The notes under the pieces were generated by a model. It worked only from the letters and a program-made list of their open reading frames with translations. It did no database searches and was not told where the DNA came from. This document shows, in pieces, positions 43,433 to 56,148 of a stretch of 64,000 bases of DNA. The position numbers and the translations under genes are program-made. How positions within the stretch are numbered: position 1 is the first letter of the stretch; the number at the start of each line of letters is the position of its first letter. This DNA comes from Diogma glabrata (taxonomy: Eukaryota; Arthropoda; Insecta; Diptera; Cylindrotomidae): assembly GCA_963693315.1 (NCBI GenBank), contig OY856186.1, forward strand, positions 238,002,554-238,066,553, read 5' to 3'.

Positions 43433-44954
43433 CTGGAATGTGTGATTTCAAAGTTCTTTATTTATTTTCATTTCATATTTAGTTATGATTTGGAATTTGA
43501 ATAAATATTAAAGATGATATTTACTAGCTATGGGCTTATAATAAACTGCATACAGTTATCAACCCTTTGAAATATTACATTTATCGGCACCATGACCATA
43601 ATTGATTTCCATATATATATTAATGGGCAGCCTATGCCGAATAATTGAAATATATTACACCACAAACATAATTATGGACACATATAAAATTACAGCATTT
43701 TTTAAATTTTTTAATATTTTTAATTAAATTTCACGTAAAATAATATATAATTGTTCAGTTAAATTCCATTTTCAATATAAAATCATAAGAATAATCGATT
43801 AATAAACATAAATTCACTTACCTCTTCTTAGCAAATTCACAACAAATTTTACCAAACTAGATCCGAACTATACCACGTTCACTAAAATACTAAATGAAAC
43901 AGTTCACGGTCTGTTTATGAAAACTGAGATGAATCAATAGTTCTTTTGAAAAAGAAATAAATGGCCATATTTATAAGAATATGTGGCGAACATTTTAATT
44001 AAATTTTAAAAAATTAAAATTGAGTTGGCGATGTTTTTTATGTAACTGATTATTAAAAAGAAAAACAAAAAATTATTCATTCTAATTTTTCCATCAATAA
44101 TAAAACTTCTCGTTTTTCTTAAAATAATAAAAAGTTCTAATTTTTCGGTTTATGAAAAAGGCTTTTACTTTTTTTGTTCTTAATTGCTAAAGTTCCTTTA
44201 TTATATTTTCACTTTTAAATATAAAATACAATTGATAAGTAAAGATTTTAAATGTTTGATAAATGTTGTTAAAGTTTAAAAAATATGAAACTAAAGTTTT
44301 TGTTAAGAAACTTCAATTAACTCACTCCTGTGACTTGTTCTGATATAACTTAAATTTAGAAATTAAATGTTTTTATAATAATAAATGTGTTTATTGAAAA
44401 TTAAAAAGATGAAATCTAACTGTTAAAATAGAAAAATCTTCTCCGAGTAAATAATTTGAATCCAGCTATTAAGAAATCATTTATTAGTTCGCTGGTTACA
44501 TATTACAAGATTGTGGATTGCAAATATTTTAATAACAAGGTCGAACAGCTTTTATCGGTAATAGCGTGAATGACTAGCTATTGCTCCTGGATTAACAACA
44601 ACAATAAAATAGCTGGAATACATCTTACTCAACTCCACAACCAACTCCACACCGGCTCAACCTTACTCTCATCTGCATTATAGCTCTGATAGCTATAAAT
44701 ATACAAGGCGCAATTTGGTTTTAGCACAAAATGCTTACAAAATTAGAGTGCCGAATAAATGTAGCATTTTTTTCTAGTGTCCATTATTGTATCATTTGCC
44801 CTATACGAAACAGAAAATGATAATAATACAAATTAAACAATATCAGCGAAAATCACTTACAAAAATGTATTGTCCAAATAAACAACTTCACTGATTATTA
44901 CCAATCCTATTATTATCAATTTTAATTTTCAAATAAATTAAACAAATTTTCAAG

Positions 44955-46818
44955 TAAATATAAACTAAACTGAAATTTATAAAATATCGTCTTTAAACAA
45001 ACGGATAAAAAATTTTTTTGAAAGATAAAACAAAGATAGACAGACAGTATTTTAAAAATTTTTTAAAATTTAAATAAAAGAAAGGTATACATTATCTAAA
45101 AATATACAGGTGTGCTGTGCGTAGGTTAGTGAGTAGACGTAGTATCTCTACACAGGTATACATTATCTAAACCCATATATGCGTGGAAAAGAAAGTAAAG
45201 GTCCATAAGATTGGTGAACCATAACGTCCTATTGTTTCTTATATTAATTCTCCTTTATATAATCTTTCAAAATTTTATTCTGATATTCTATCAAGAGTTG
45301 TTGGAAAGACTTTTAGCTATGTTAAAAATTCTTATGATTTTATTGATAAAATTAAAGATTTAGTTATTCCTATAGACTATTCTTTGATTTCTTTAGATGT
45401 GACATCCCTTTTCACAAATATTCCAAATTCATTAGTTCTTGAGTGTATAGAAAGTAAATGGGATGAAATTAAAATAGTTATTCAAGAACTTGCTAATCAA
45501 GAATTTATTATTAGTAATATTCGACAACAAAATTCTGTTAATGTTAGAAAAACAAAAAACAATATTCGATATAAAATTTTAGAGAAAGATATTTTCATTG
45601 AAATTGAAGGACTCTTATTAGCATTAAACCATTGTTATTTTTCTTATAATAATGTTTTTTATCAACAAATTTATGGTTCTGTTATGGGATCTCCAGCAAG
45701 TCCAGTGTTAGCTAATTTGGTTATGGAATATGTAGAAATTAAAATTATTGAATCTTTGGACTTTGTGCTTCCATTTTATATGCGTTATGTTGATGATATT
45801 CTGACCGCGGTTCCTAGTATTATAATTGATTCTGTTCTTGTTAAATTTAATGATTACCATCCTCGGCTTAAATTTACTCTTGAAATTGAAAATGAAAACA
45901 AAATTGCTTTTTTAGACACTTTAGTTATAAAAAACAATCTTGGTGAATTAATAACAGATTGGTATCTGAAACCTACTTGGTCTGGTCGTTATTTAAATTT
46001 CAACTCTTCTCTTCCAATTTCGTATAAAAAAAATACTGTATCAATATTGACAGAAAAAATTTTAAAATTATCGAATTCCATTTTTCATCATAAAAATTTC
46101 AAATTATTAAAAACTACTCTTCAAGAAAATTTCTATCCCGTTAAATTTATTGATCATCACATTTACAATACTATCAATAAACATAATAATTTAAATTTTG
46201 ACATTTCTAGAGTTAATAATCAGGACAGCACTTTTAAATTTGTATGTATGTTAAGGTTTTATTTGAGAATTTAAATCGTGTGTTACATAATTATAATATT
46301 AAAGCAGTTGGTAAACCTTGCAATACTCTAAGAAATCGTATTTTCACACCTCTTAAAGATCGTGTTACCAAAGAGTAGATTTCTAATTTAGTTTACAAAA
46401 TTTATTGTGCTGAACTTAATTGTGGCTTAACATATATTGGTGAAACTAAACAATATCTTGTTTCCAAGTTAAAGGACCATAAATATCATATTTCTAGAGG
46501 TAATGGGTCACATAGTGCTTTATGTGATCATGTTATTTCTAGTAATCATAAAATTGATTGGGACAATCCTGAAATTTAAAATTTTGAGTCTAATACGGTT
46601 AAGCGCAAAATTATTGAGTCAATTTATATTAAAAAATTCCATAACAATATGAACATACAATCTGATTGCACATATTTAGATAATGTATACCTTTCTTTTA
46701 TTTATTTATTAAAAAATTTTTAAAATACTGTCTGTCTATCTTTGTTTTATCTTTCAAAAGAATTTTTTATCCGTTTGTTTAAAGACGATATTTTATAAGT
46801 TTCAGTTTAGTTTATGAG
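44955..46818 (+). mobile_element. Penelope-like element flanked by inverted repeats
   Basis: The body encodes a Penelope-type RT and GIY-YIG endonuclease. The flanks 44955-45103 and about 46679-46818 are inverted repeats of about 140 bp: CTTTAAACAAACGGATAAAA, AAAGATAGACAGACAGTATT and AAAGGTATACATTATCT on the left occur reversed on the right. Penelope elements often carry terminal repeats in variable arrangements, including inverted. A second partial copy of GGTATACATTATCTAAA lies at about 45155. It is inserted in the hAT-type element, just right of the pogo element. Confidence 0.85.
45198..46680 (+). pseudogene. Penelope-like reverse transcriptase and GIY-YIG endonuclease, lightly damaged
   Basis: The readable frame opens with KVHKIGEP (45198), so the N-terminus is missing. 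RT landmarks: SLDVTSLFTNIP (about 45390), YQQIYGSVMGSPASPVLANL (about 45660-45720), YMRYVDDIL with the catalytic YVDD (about 45780-45805) and FLDTLVI. The frame then slips near 46250 into another frame that carries VYKIYC ... LTYIGETKQYLVSKLKDHKY (about 46395-46490), a GIY-YIG nuclease with its conserved Arg replaced by Lys at the usual RL position, and a final KRKIIESIYIKK. Lesions are a TAA at 45222-45224, the slip at about 46250 and a TAG near 46376. This is one of the least decayed elements here. Confidence 0.9.
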
Positions 46819-48130
46819 CAATTTCACGAAGATTCAACAACGTTTTGACTTGACCCCTTTTAATTTTGATTATTTTTTGTTTATAGTCTTTCATAAATAA
46901 AAAATACTAGTTCTCTTAGAATTTTTTTTTTCGACCAGGGGTCTCCACAGGGTGCCCCTCAATTTTTTGTTATTTTGTGATGTGAGTGCATTTTGACGAG
47001 CGATTGTAGAAAAACTACAGAATCGATTTTCATAAATGATATGTCGTTGAATAGGTATTAGAACAAAGTTTTTAAAAATGTACACTGTTAATTTTTTGAA
47101 ATAATTTTTAACGGTGTAACATAAGAAAAAACAGTGTAATTGAAAAAAAGATGGCATAGCCATTTTTTTTCTTTTTTTAACTAAATTGAAGCTTATTTTA
47201 TATCTAACCACTTGTGAAAGTTTGGCACTTGCGTTATTTTTTGTTTTAAAGATAAAATTCGTTGTGTTTTCCATTTTCTTTAAAAAATAAATTGTGTACT
47301 TAGATCGGCTCCAATTTCTGAATTCGATCGAAAACTCAAAAATTTATCTATGCTTTTAAATTAGAACTGTTTTTCCTCTTCGTAGAATAGAGCTTGCTTT
47401 AGACATAATGTTATCAGTGTAATGACAATATCAAATTTTTTTGAACTGCGTTGGAAAAATGTAATAATGGAAATGTAGCGTTTTGGTGTGGATCTCCTCA
47501 TTTGTTTTAATAATGAATTTCAAAATAATTTTATTTAATTTAATATATTTTACGCTGTTCGTGTTTAAGGAAATTTTATTCTCTCACAAATTTACAAATT
47601 TGTAAACATTTGCTCGAAAAATAAATACATATAACATTAAACACCAAATAAAATACTAATATTGAGTTCCGCAGCAATAACGCAATAGAATAAAATTGAA
47701 AACTGCTTATATTATTAAGTCTAATAACGCACACACTGATGGTTGAAAAAACAAAAATAAACCTTTACTTGCTGTTGGCAAAAGGATACATTTTTTTTCA
47801 AATACTCACACTTTTAATTTTTACTTCAAATTTGATGCTTTTGTTCGTATTAAAAATAGATTATTTTTCTAAATGGTTTGTCCAATTATGCAAGTATTAT
47901 TATTAAAATAAATAAAATGAATGACGAAAAAGTACTAACTACTTTCTTTTTCTGCATATGGAATGGAAGAAAATAATAAAATTAACACCATAGAAGTAAA
48001 ATAAACATATTCAAATTTTTCTCATAGGAGTGAGAACGGCAAAAATATAAATTTGTAAAATAGTATTCACATTTGAAAAGTGAAAAGAGCACTCGAATAA
48101 AATAAAATTGTAATTGGTAATAAATATAAA
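46819..48130. other. Right interior of the hAT-type element, no gene
   Basis: No transposase-like frame. The stretch 47560-47770 pairs inversely with parts of 39400-40400, consistent with a palindromic nonautonomous element. Confidence 0.5.
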
Positions 48131-48208
48131 AAATTCGCAGACCATTAAATTTTTTCTGCAGACCATCGATGGTCCGCAGACCAACGGTTAAGAAACACTG
48201 AACTAGAT

Positions 48209-50431
48209 GATTTTATAATAAAACGACCGATACGTTACTGTTGATACCGCCAATAGCTCAGTTTTTTAATTCAATATTTTGTACAAACAAATATTTATGG
48301 TTTTTGGAAATATTTCCTCAGAAAAACCTTTGGTGAAACATATGAGTAAGCGAGGGTAAATTATATTTTTGGAAAGAAAAATAAAAAAATTGATTTTCTT
48401 TAGATAGAAAACACCAACAAACGAGCACAAACTATAAATTTAGAACAAATAACACAATATTACCTCTACAAAAATTATTTCTAAACTATATTTCGTTCAA
48501 TCTTCTACAAAAAAAAACTCTCAATATATTATGTGCAAAAAAAAATTAAATTCATTATAAACTTGACCTCATCTACCCGCTGTGGGTGTTACTTATATTA
48601 CTTCATTTTTTTGCTGTTTTATTTTTTTAAACTTTAAAGTGCAAATTTTACAACAACAAAAAGCTCTGTTAAAAATAATTATTTTTCAAGGTATTCTAAA
48701 CTAATAATTTTAAGGTGTATTGAAGTTTTTTTTTGTTATTATGTATAATTTAATGCACTTAACTATAGATTTGACATTATGTTAAGTGATTTTTTTTATT
48801 CTTAGATGATGTTTATTAGGAAACAAAATCGTTATAAACTTGATTATTTGAATTATTTATTTTTTTTTGTTGATAAATTGATTTACACCTTACGGGGTTT
48901 TTATACGATGATCGATGATTTAGTGATCAGATAAGAAATTATTTGTGTTAAACTTAAAGTTGAATATTTGAATAAGTTGGAAGCTGTTGTGTTATAATCA
49001 TAAACTATTCTTTATCTGCATCATTCAACTTTTAAAATTAAATTTCTCAATTTATTTATGGATGTTAACAGTCAGCATTATTTGGAACATCAACCTTTAA
49101 ATCCTATTGAATTCAATTAATTTTATTTTTATATAAAACTAAAATACGATTGTTGTTAAATTGTTTATAACAAAAAAAACTGCCTATAAACGTCGGGGTA
49201 AATCATGAAAAAAATTTAAATTAAACTCAGCCTAACGTTACCATTTTTTTTGTTATTACCTACCATAAAAAATTCTTATAAAAAATTACTTACAAACAAT
49301 CGACATGAACAGGAAAATCCTTTTTCAGATTTTTTTTTGATTATTACAAAAAAAAAATCGTTTACATTTTTTTTACTCAGGATAAAGGATTTTTTTTGTT
49401 GATAAATATTAGTAAATTCAACTGGAATAAAATTAAATTAGTACATTCGTTCACAAACAAATTGATAAAAATATCTAAACTGAGTGAAAGAAAGCTATTT
49501 AAGTTAAAAAAGCTTCTTTTTCGATTTCAAAACTTGTTTTACATAACCATATGCGATATATTGCTACTATTGTCGTTAGAGAGGTTTTCATCATTAAACG
49601 AACGGATATAAGGCCCTAACAATATATATTTTTTTTTAATTTTAAAAATATTGTATATTATGCAAATCAATTTTTTTAACATAAATAATTTAGTATTATT
49701 ATTATTTGATCTCTCATCTCAAATAAAAAAAATATATTTACTATCGGTCTCGCACGGATAAAAAAAATTAACTAAAAAAATAATTTAATTGAAAACTGAT
49801 GCATTTTTTTTTTGTTGAGGGATTTAAAGTTTACGAAACAACTGTCATTTTTTATAAAAGCTTTTTTCTTTTGTTGTTATTAATGGGAAAGTGTGTCCTG
49901 AAATGAATGGTTCAGTTTTTACGAATCACAAGAACCAAAAAAAAGATTTTTTTTCACGTAACTCATTTTTATTTAAAATGATTTAGTTTTGTTTTTTGTT
50001 GATTATTTATTAAAACATAATTTCAGTTCAAATTTATTTCAATGAAAAATTACAATATGAAATATCAAAATTGAAAAATAGATTGATGCTTAAATGTGCA
50101 ATGACTAAAAAGATTTAAATAAAAATTAAGCAAAAACTTTTTAAATTACACGTTTTAATTGGAAATTAAATAAAACAAACAAATAAATTCACAATTCACT
50201 CACTCATCAGATTAGTATATGCCATATAAAATTTGTTTTCATTTAATAGTAGGAATTACAAAAAATATCATAAAAACACATGAAAACCTTTTAAGACCTG
50301 GATCCCCTTTATATAGAAATGATAACTAAACAAAAAATCCCATCACACGTAAAACTAGAAGACCCAGTGAACTTCCTACCACCTACATTTTTAAATAACA
50401 TTTTATCAGCGATTGTCAATCCTACAATCCT
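48209..50431. other. AT-rich spacer with a LINE-tail fragment
   Basis: No gene seen. About 50245-50310 contains GTAGGAATTACA ... AACACATGAAAACC, the degraded LINE-tail sequence also seen at 21825, 28630 and 30665. Confidence 0.5.
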
Positions 50432-52485
50432 AATCAATTTTTTATCCTCTTTCATTCACAAACCATATATTTTAAAAATTCTAACAATCAAATCTACGAT
50501 CTCAAACTATCATACCAAACACACACATTACAAAATTGTCGCTGAAAAAAAAATACAACAATCAATAATCAATTTTTTATCCTCTTTCATTCACAAACAA
50601 TGCATATTAAAAATTCTCACAATCAAATTTACGATCTCAAACTATCATACCAAACACACACATTACAAAATTGTCGCTGAAAAAAAATACAACAATCAAT
50701 AATCAATTTTTTATCCTCTTTCATTCACAAACAATATATATTAAAAATTCTAACAATCAAATTTACGATTTCAAACTATCATACCAAACACACACATTAC
50801 AAAATTGTCGCTGAAAAAAAAATACAACAATCAATAATCAATTTTTTATCCTCTTTCATTCACAAACAATATATATTAAAAATTCTAACAATCAAATCTA
50901 CGATCTCAAACTATCATACCAAACACACACATTTCGAAATTGTCGCTGAAAAAAAATACAACAATCAATAATCAATTTTTTATCCTCTTTCATTCACAAA
51001 CAATATATATTAAAAATTCTAACAATCAAATTTACGATCTCAAACTATCATACCAAACACACACATTACAAAATTGTCGCTGAAAAAAAATACAACAATC
51101 AATAATCAATTTTTTATCCTCTTTCATTCACAAACAATATATATTAAAAATTCTAACAATCAAATCTACGATCTCAAACTATCATACCAAACACACACAT
51201 TTCGAAATTGTCGCTGAAAAAAAATACAACAATCAATAATCAATTTTTTATCTTCTTTCATTCACAAACAATATATATTAAACATTCTAACAATCAAATC
51301 TACGATCTCAAACTATCATACCAAACACACACATTACAAAATTGTCGCTGAAAACAAATACAACAATCAATAGTCAATTTTTTATCCTCTTTCATTCACA
51401 AACAATATATATTAAAAATTCTAACAATCAAATTTACGATTTCAAACTATCATACCAAACACACACATTACAAAATTGTCGCTGAAAAAAAAATACAACA
51501 ATCAATAATCAATTTTTTATCCTCTTTCATTCACAAACAATATATATTAAAAATTCTAACAATCAAATCTACGATCTCAAACTATCATACCAAACACACA
51601 CATTACAAAATTGTCGCTGAAAAAAAATACAACAATCAATAATCAATTTTTTATCCTCTTTCATTCACAAACAATATATATTAAAAATTCTAACAATCAA
51701 ATTTACGATTTCAAACTATCATACCAAACACACACATTACAAAATTGTCGCTGAAAAAAAAATACAACAATCAATAATCAATTTTTTATCCTCTTTCATT
51801 CACAAACAATATATATTAAAAATTCTAACAATCAAATCTACGATCTCAAACTATCATACCAAACACACACATTTCGAAATTGTCGCTGAAAAAAAATACA
51901 ACAATCAATAATCAATTTTTTATCCTCTTTCATTCACAAACAATATATATTAAAAATTCTAACAATCAAATTTACGATCTCAAACTATCATACCAAACAC
52001 ACACATTACAAAATTGTCGCTGAAAAAAAATACAACAATCAATAATCAATTTTTTATCCTCTTTCATTCACAAACAATATATATTAAAAATTCTAACAAT
52101 CAAATCTACGATCTCAAACTATCATACCAAACACACACATTTCGAAATTGTCGCTGAAAAAAAATACAACAATCAATAATCAATTTTTTATCTTCTTTCA
52201 TTCACAAACAATATATATTAAACATTCTAACAATCAAATCTACGATCTCAAACTATCATACCAAACACACACATTACAAAATTGTCGCTGAAAACAAATA
52301 CAACAATCAATAGTCAATTTTTTATCCTCTTTCATTCACAAACAATATATATTAAAAATTCTAACAATCAAATCTACGATCTCAAACTATCATACCAAAC
52401 ACACACATTACAAAATTGTCGCTGAAAAAAAATGCAACAATCAATAATCAATTTTTTATCCTCTTTCATTCACAAACAATATATA
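50432..52485 (+). repeat. 134/135-bp satellite array, about 15 units with higher-order structure
   Basis: Units read TCAATTTTTTATCCTCTTTC ... AACTATCATACCAAACACAC ... TTGTCGCTGAAAA and recur every 134-135 bp (GCTGA at 50541, 50676, 50810, 50945, then regularly to 52424). Diagnostic variants (ATTACAAAATTG versus ATTTCGAAATTG, TTTACGATTT versus TCTACGATCT, TCTTCTTTC with AAACATTC, and AAAACAAATAC) occur in the same order in units ending 50810-51349 and 51750-52289, a period of about 940 bp or seven units. A 127-codon frame in the first units is a repeat by-product. Confidence 0.95.
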
Positions 52486-53229
52486 TCTAACTAAATATTC
52501 AACGTATTAATATATAAGATAAAATAACAAAGAAAAATAACGTCCAAACTCTCCTAGATCAATGCATAAACTGAAAAGAAAATATAAAATACTATAAACA
52601 AAGAAAAGATTTGGACGATTCCATTTGATCCATATGATTTGATTTGAGGGGAGGCAGTTGAATTCAAAAATACATTATAATTCGTCTATAACTTTTTTAT
52701 TTATTATCCGAAAATCCCAAAAATCTATCTGATCTAGGTTACACTAATATCAGTTAGCAGTGAAAATTTGGAATTTGTGAAAATTCGAATAAAAAAGCCT
52801 TAGGCTGTACAAAGTACAAAGTTAGCGTATTAATATGTAAGATAAAAGTGTGGATATTTGTATGTATGTATGTATATTTTTGTTACTGATTTGTACTTAA
52901 GTCAATGATTCACAAATCTAATAATTTATAAATTTATTTGCGTTTAGCACTATGTGCTTTTGCAAATATATGATTTCACTTTTGTTATATTTTAATACCG
53001 GCCTAAAAAAAATAAGAAATGTAAACCATAAATAATTAAAATTCAATAAAAGTAACTATAAAGAAAAAAAAATTCTTTGAGATCAATAATAATGGCTGCA
53101 TCGTATGGATTGAATTTTATTTGATTTTGAAACGAAGTTTTTATTTGTACTCATTCAAAAAAACTATTATTGCTGTTATATATTAGTATTCAGGAACACA
53201 ATTTTTTTAAATTTTATCTTAATGCGATA
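52486..53229. other. Spacer between satellite and Helitron remnant
   Basis: AT-rich, with a short GTATGTATGTATATT run near 52860. No gene. Confidence 0.5.
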
Positions 53230-54440
53230 ATTTTTGTTAATCCCTGAGAGGCATACACCAACAAACTTGATTGTTTTCCAACCCTCGAACACGCAACATA
53301 TAATTTATCATGAAAAAAACACGCGGTTTTTAGATCCAATGTACAAATTTACATTGTTCGGGCTTGTGATTTCATTTCTAATGCCAATCGAATCGAAAAT
53401 TGCAAGCGTTGAAATGGAATGGGCGAGTCTAAAGAGATCATTGAAATTTGTGGTAGAGGAAACATTTTATCTTGAAACTTTCCGTTTCAAACAAATCCTT
53501 CAAGAACATTGTTTATGATTTTTTTAAATTATTAATCGTGAACCATTGCATAGCTCTGGTGCATTCAAATTTGTAAGCGAAATGATTGATGGCAGTCCAG
53601 TTAAATCCAATGAATCTAAGAATTCAACAGGAAAATTGACAACTGTCTCAGGATCGACAATAGTGTTAATCGATTTGAATCACATTTCGTTGCAAGGCAG
53701 TAATTGTTTTATTTTAAAATTAATTGCGACAATATCTATATATTTTGCGGCCCAAATAGCTCGCTCACGTACCACGCATGATAAGTGTAATGAGTTTACC
53801 AATTTGAAAATATCCTTTCCATCAAAGCATTTTTGGTAGCCATCATTTTGCAAAAATTGTCTGGGATGCATTGTGCATCCCAATCGGATGCATTGTGCAT
53901 TTTCATGCACTTGAATTTTTCTGTTGCCAATGTTGAGCAACTGTTCGCCACAGGTGTTAATATTTCAAGCCTACGTTAATTTTATTCGCATATGTAGCAA
54001 TTGGAATGACTGGTAATGTATGTCTGAAATCATCGGTCATCATCAGTAGAGCACCACCAAAGAGTATGATATTATTATTGAGATTTTCCAGCGTTTTATC
54101 GAGAGCTTCAAGTGAATGCTTATATGCCATAAGCCAGATAATTTTGTATTTTTCAAAACTTCAGCCATGCTTGAAAGCTTCGTTATGTTACACATTGCGT
54201 CTAAATTTTGTGTGAATGTTCAATGGTAACTTGAGTTCTGAATGCCCAGTTCAAAAGCCATCAATCAAGGTTGCTGCAATGCCTGATGAAGCAATTGCCA
54301 ACGCAATATAATTTTGTTATCAAATGCGCGCAAGTACCGAATGTCTTGCTATTGCCACCTGGTCCATCCAAAAATAAAAATCCACCTTCGTATGCTACAA
54401 ATGAATTCATATATATTTCTTGCTCAGCAGTGAGCAGTTG
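53230..54440 (-). pseudogene. Helitron Rep/Hel remnant: degenerate Pif1-like helicase
   Basis: On the minus strand the helicase reads in order: GGFLFLDGPGGNSKTFGTCA, a Walker A in which the usual GTGKT has become GNSKT (about 54390-54340); LLNIGNRKIQVHENA (about 53940); ERAIWAAKYIDIVAIN; then SINTIVDPETVVNFPVEFLD and SLDLTGLP, LCNGSRL; and CFFHDKLYVACSRVGKQSS near 53300. These are the C-terminal helicase blocks of Helitrons. Several frames and stops are needed and the Walker B to motif III region is poorly preserved. No Rep HUH part and no Helitron ends (TC...CTRR hairpin) were recognised in this window. Confidence 0.8.
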
Positions 54441-54539
54441 CTCATTCTTAGCAACTTCAATTACTCTTTCATTACTTCTCAGTATTTATTCATTACTTTT
54501 TCAGTAGTTTTTAGCAATTTGTTAATACTTTTTCGATAT

Positions 54540-54690
54540 CCAAAAACCAAAATAAACGAGTGATTGTTGAAAAAAATTGTGTAGATGCAAAAACTGTTGC
54601 ACCAAAATAATCAGGTGATTTTTGAGAATCAATTGTTATTACAAAAATTGTTGCACCAAAATAAATTAGTTGCACCATAAGAATGAGCAG
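54540..54690 (-). repeat. Short array of the TTTTGGTGCAAC-type repeats, inverted relative to 23990-24770
   Basis: The minus strand reads TTTTGGTGCAACA ... CAATCACCTGATTATTTTGG and related units. It lies just upstream of the Helitron helicase in the transcription sense. Confidence 0.65.
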
Positions 54691-55440
54691 TTGCTCATTC
54701 TTAGCAACTTTAAGCAATTGCTCTTTCATTACTTTTTCAGTAGTTTTTAGCACTTTTTAGTACTTTTTTAGTACTTTTTCAGTACTTTTGCATTACTTTT
54801 TAGTACTTTTTCAGTACTTCTTCATTAATGTTTTCGTCCGTTTTCATTACTTCTTCAATACTTTTTTTAGTACTTTTCAGTTCTTTTGCAGTACTTTTTC
54901 ATTGCTTTTCATTACTTTTTTCAGTACTTTTTCATTACTTTTACAGCGCTTTCTTGATACTTATTTAGTACTTTTGGCTTTTCATTATGTTTTTTGACTT
55001 AATCTAGCTTCTCTAACCTCAAACTTATTTTAGTTGACAAATATCAGTTCAGTTGCAATGCAAGTTCAGAACCAATATCAGTTGATTATGAAATTTCTGT
55101 TTCTGACAAAATTTGTATTTTATTTGTATATGATTATAACCGAAATTGATGAATCAATTTTTGTGAAGTTTTTTGATATGATCTAGCTCCTGCCTTTCCT
55201 TCTCATTTCAGTACTATTTTAGTACTTGTTTAGTACTTTTTCATTACTTTTAAGTACTTTTCATTACTTTTTCATTTCTTTTTCAATATTTTTTCATTAT
55301 TTTGTCAGTAATTTTTTGTATTGTTTGGAACTTTTTCAGCTCTTTTTCATTACTTTTTCAGCACTTTTCATTACATTTTTAGTTTATTTTTCATTGCTTT
55401 TTTATTACCTTTTCAGTACTTTTTCATTTTTTTAGAGAAC
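54691..55440. repeat. Low-complexity repeats of TTCATTACTTTTTCAGTAC type
   Basis: Short, diverged units of roughly 10-20 bp (TAGTACTTTTTCAGTACTTT, TTCATTACTTTTTCAG) fill 54691-54970 and 55205-55430 with a non-repetitive gap between. F/S/T-rich frames across it are not genes. Confidence 0.75.
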
Positions 55441-56115
55441 AGAAGCTTCGGACGTAAAACCTGTTGTGAATAATATATCAAATAATGAAGGAATTTGACA
55501 AAAAAAAGAACTCAGTATTGCATCTGCAAATGTTATACTCAATGTTATACCCAATGGTTATCATCTTCCAATAAATTCATTTCGCGACACTTTCGAAGTA
55601 CGTGTTGTGCAATATACCACCGCAAACATTGAAATCTTTACAACACACATAAAACCTTTTGATTCAATAAGAGAAGAAACATTTTTACGGAATTGTCGAA
55701 ACGGATGCTGGAACAAAACTGTAACAAATAATAATTTAATATATTAGCATATTTACTAAGATTAGTTAAAACCATTATCAGAAACTGATGAGAACTGGAG
55801 GCATCGCATATAATGAAATATAAATAAAAAAGATGTTAAATGAACACTTAAAAAAATAAATATTTGATCACCAATACAACAAGATTTATTTTAATATTAA
55901 TTTTCTTTCTTTATTTTCAATTTTCATCTCGAAAATTTGATTTAATCAGATTTTTAAGACTAAGCAAAATAAAACACGCCGACTTTCACCAAACATTTTT
56001 ATACTAAAAGTTTTATTGTCCGCCATCTTGAACAGAATGCAACACGTACTTTTTAAAAAACATTTTCTTATTGGAAATAACGCCCAATTTTACCAAGCAT
56101 TTTCATAAAGTTATT
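55441..56115. other. Spacer without recognisable gene
   Basis: AT-rich, no feature seen before the (ATT)n tract. Confidence 0.5.
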
Positions 56116-56117
56116 TA

Positions 56118-56148
<31 letters not shown>
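56116..56148 (+). repeat. (ATT)n microsatellite, probable LINE tail
   Basis: About ten ATT units; read on the minus strand they are TAA repeats at the 3' side of the LINE remnant. Confidence 0.85.

Larger units (their letters stand above)
40888..44802. mobile_element. Pogo/Tigger-like (Tc1-mariner superfamily) transposon
   Basis: The inverted ends are AGGGTAAATGATACAATAAT at 40888 and the complement of AGGGCAAATGATACAATAAT at 44802, about 27 bp long. A TA follows the right end; the left TA is not preserved. It encodes a pogo-type transposase on the minus strand, now broken, and is nested in the hAT-type element. Confidence 0.85.
39162..48200. mobile_element. hAT-type element, ~9 kb, holding nested pogo and Penelope-like elements
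   Basis: The ends CAGTGTTTCTCAACTAATTT (39162) and the complement of CAGTGTTTCTTAACCGTTGG (48200) are hAT-type termini; a GGACC follows both within 40 bp. The flanks TTCTAGAT (39154-39161) and AACTAGAT (48201-48208) agree at 6 of 8 positions, the expected hAT duplication length. Subterminal regions also pair (for example about 39455-39475 with 47570-47590, and 40365-40400 with 47660-47695). Without the pogo and Penelope-like insertions it would be about 3.3 kb. No hAT transposase was recognised. Confidence 0.7.

Noticed and set aside
50319..50702. 127-codon frame with internal peptide repeats
   Set aside because: It follows the 134-bp satellite units and starts and ends inside the array, so it is a by-product of the repeat.
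50432..52485. Regularly spaced repeats that might suggest a CRISPR array
   Set aside because: Units are 134-135 bp, directly adjacent with no unique spacers, in a eukaryotic repeat context.
53234..53839. Plus-strand frames of 94 and 97 codons
   Set aside because: They are antisense to the Helitron helicase blocks, which are the recognisable reading.
54788..55435. Phe/Ser-rich frames
   Set aside because: They arise from the TTCATTACTTTTTCAG low-complexity repeats.
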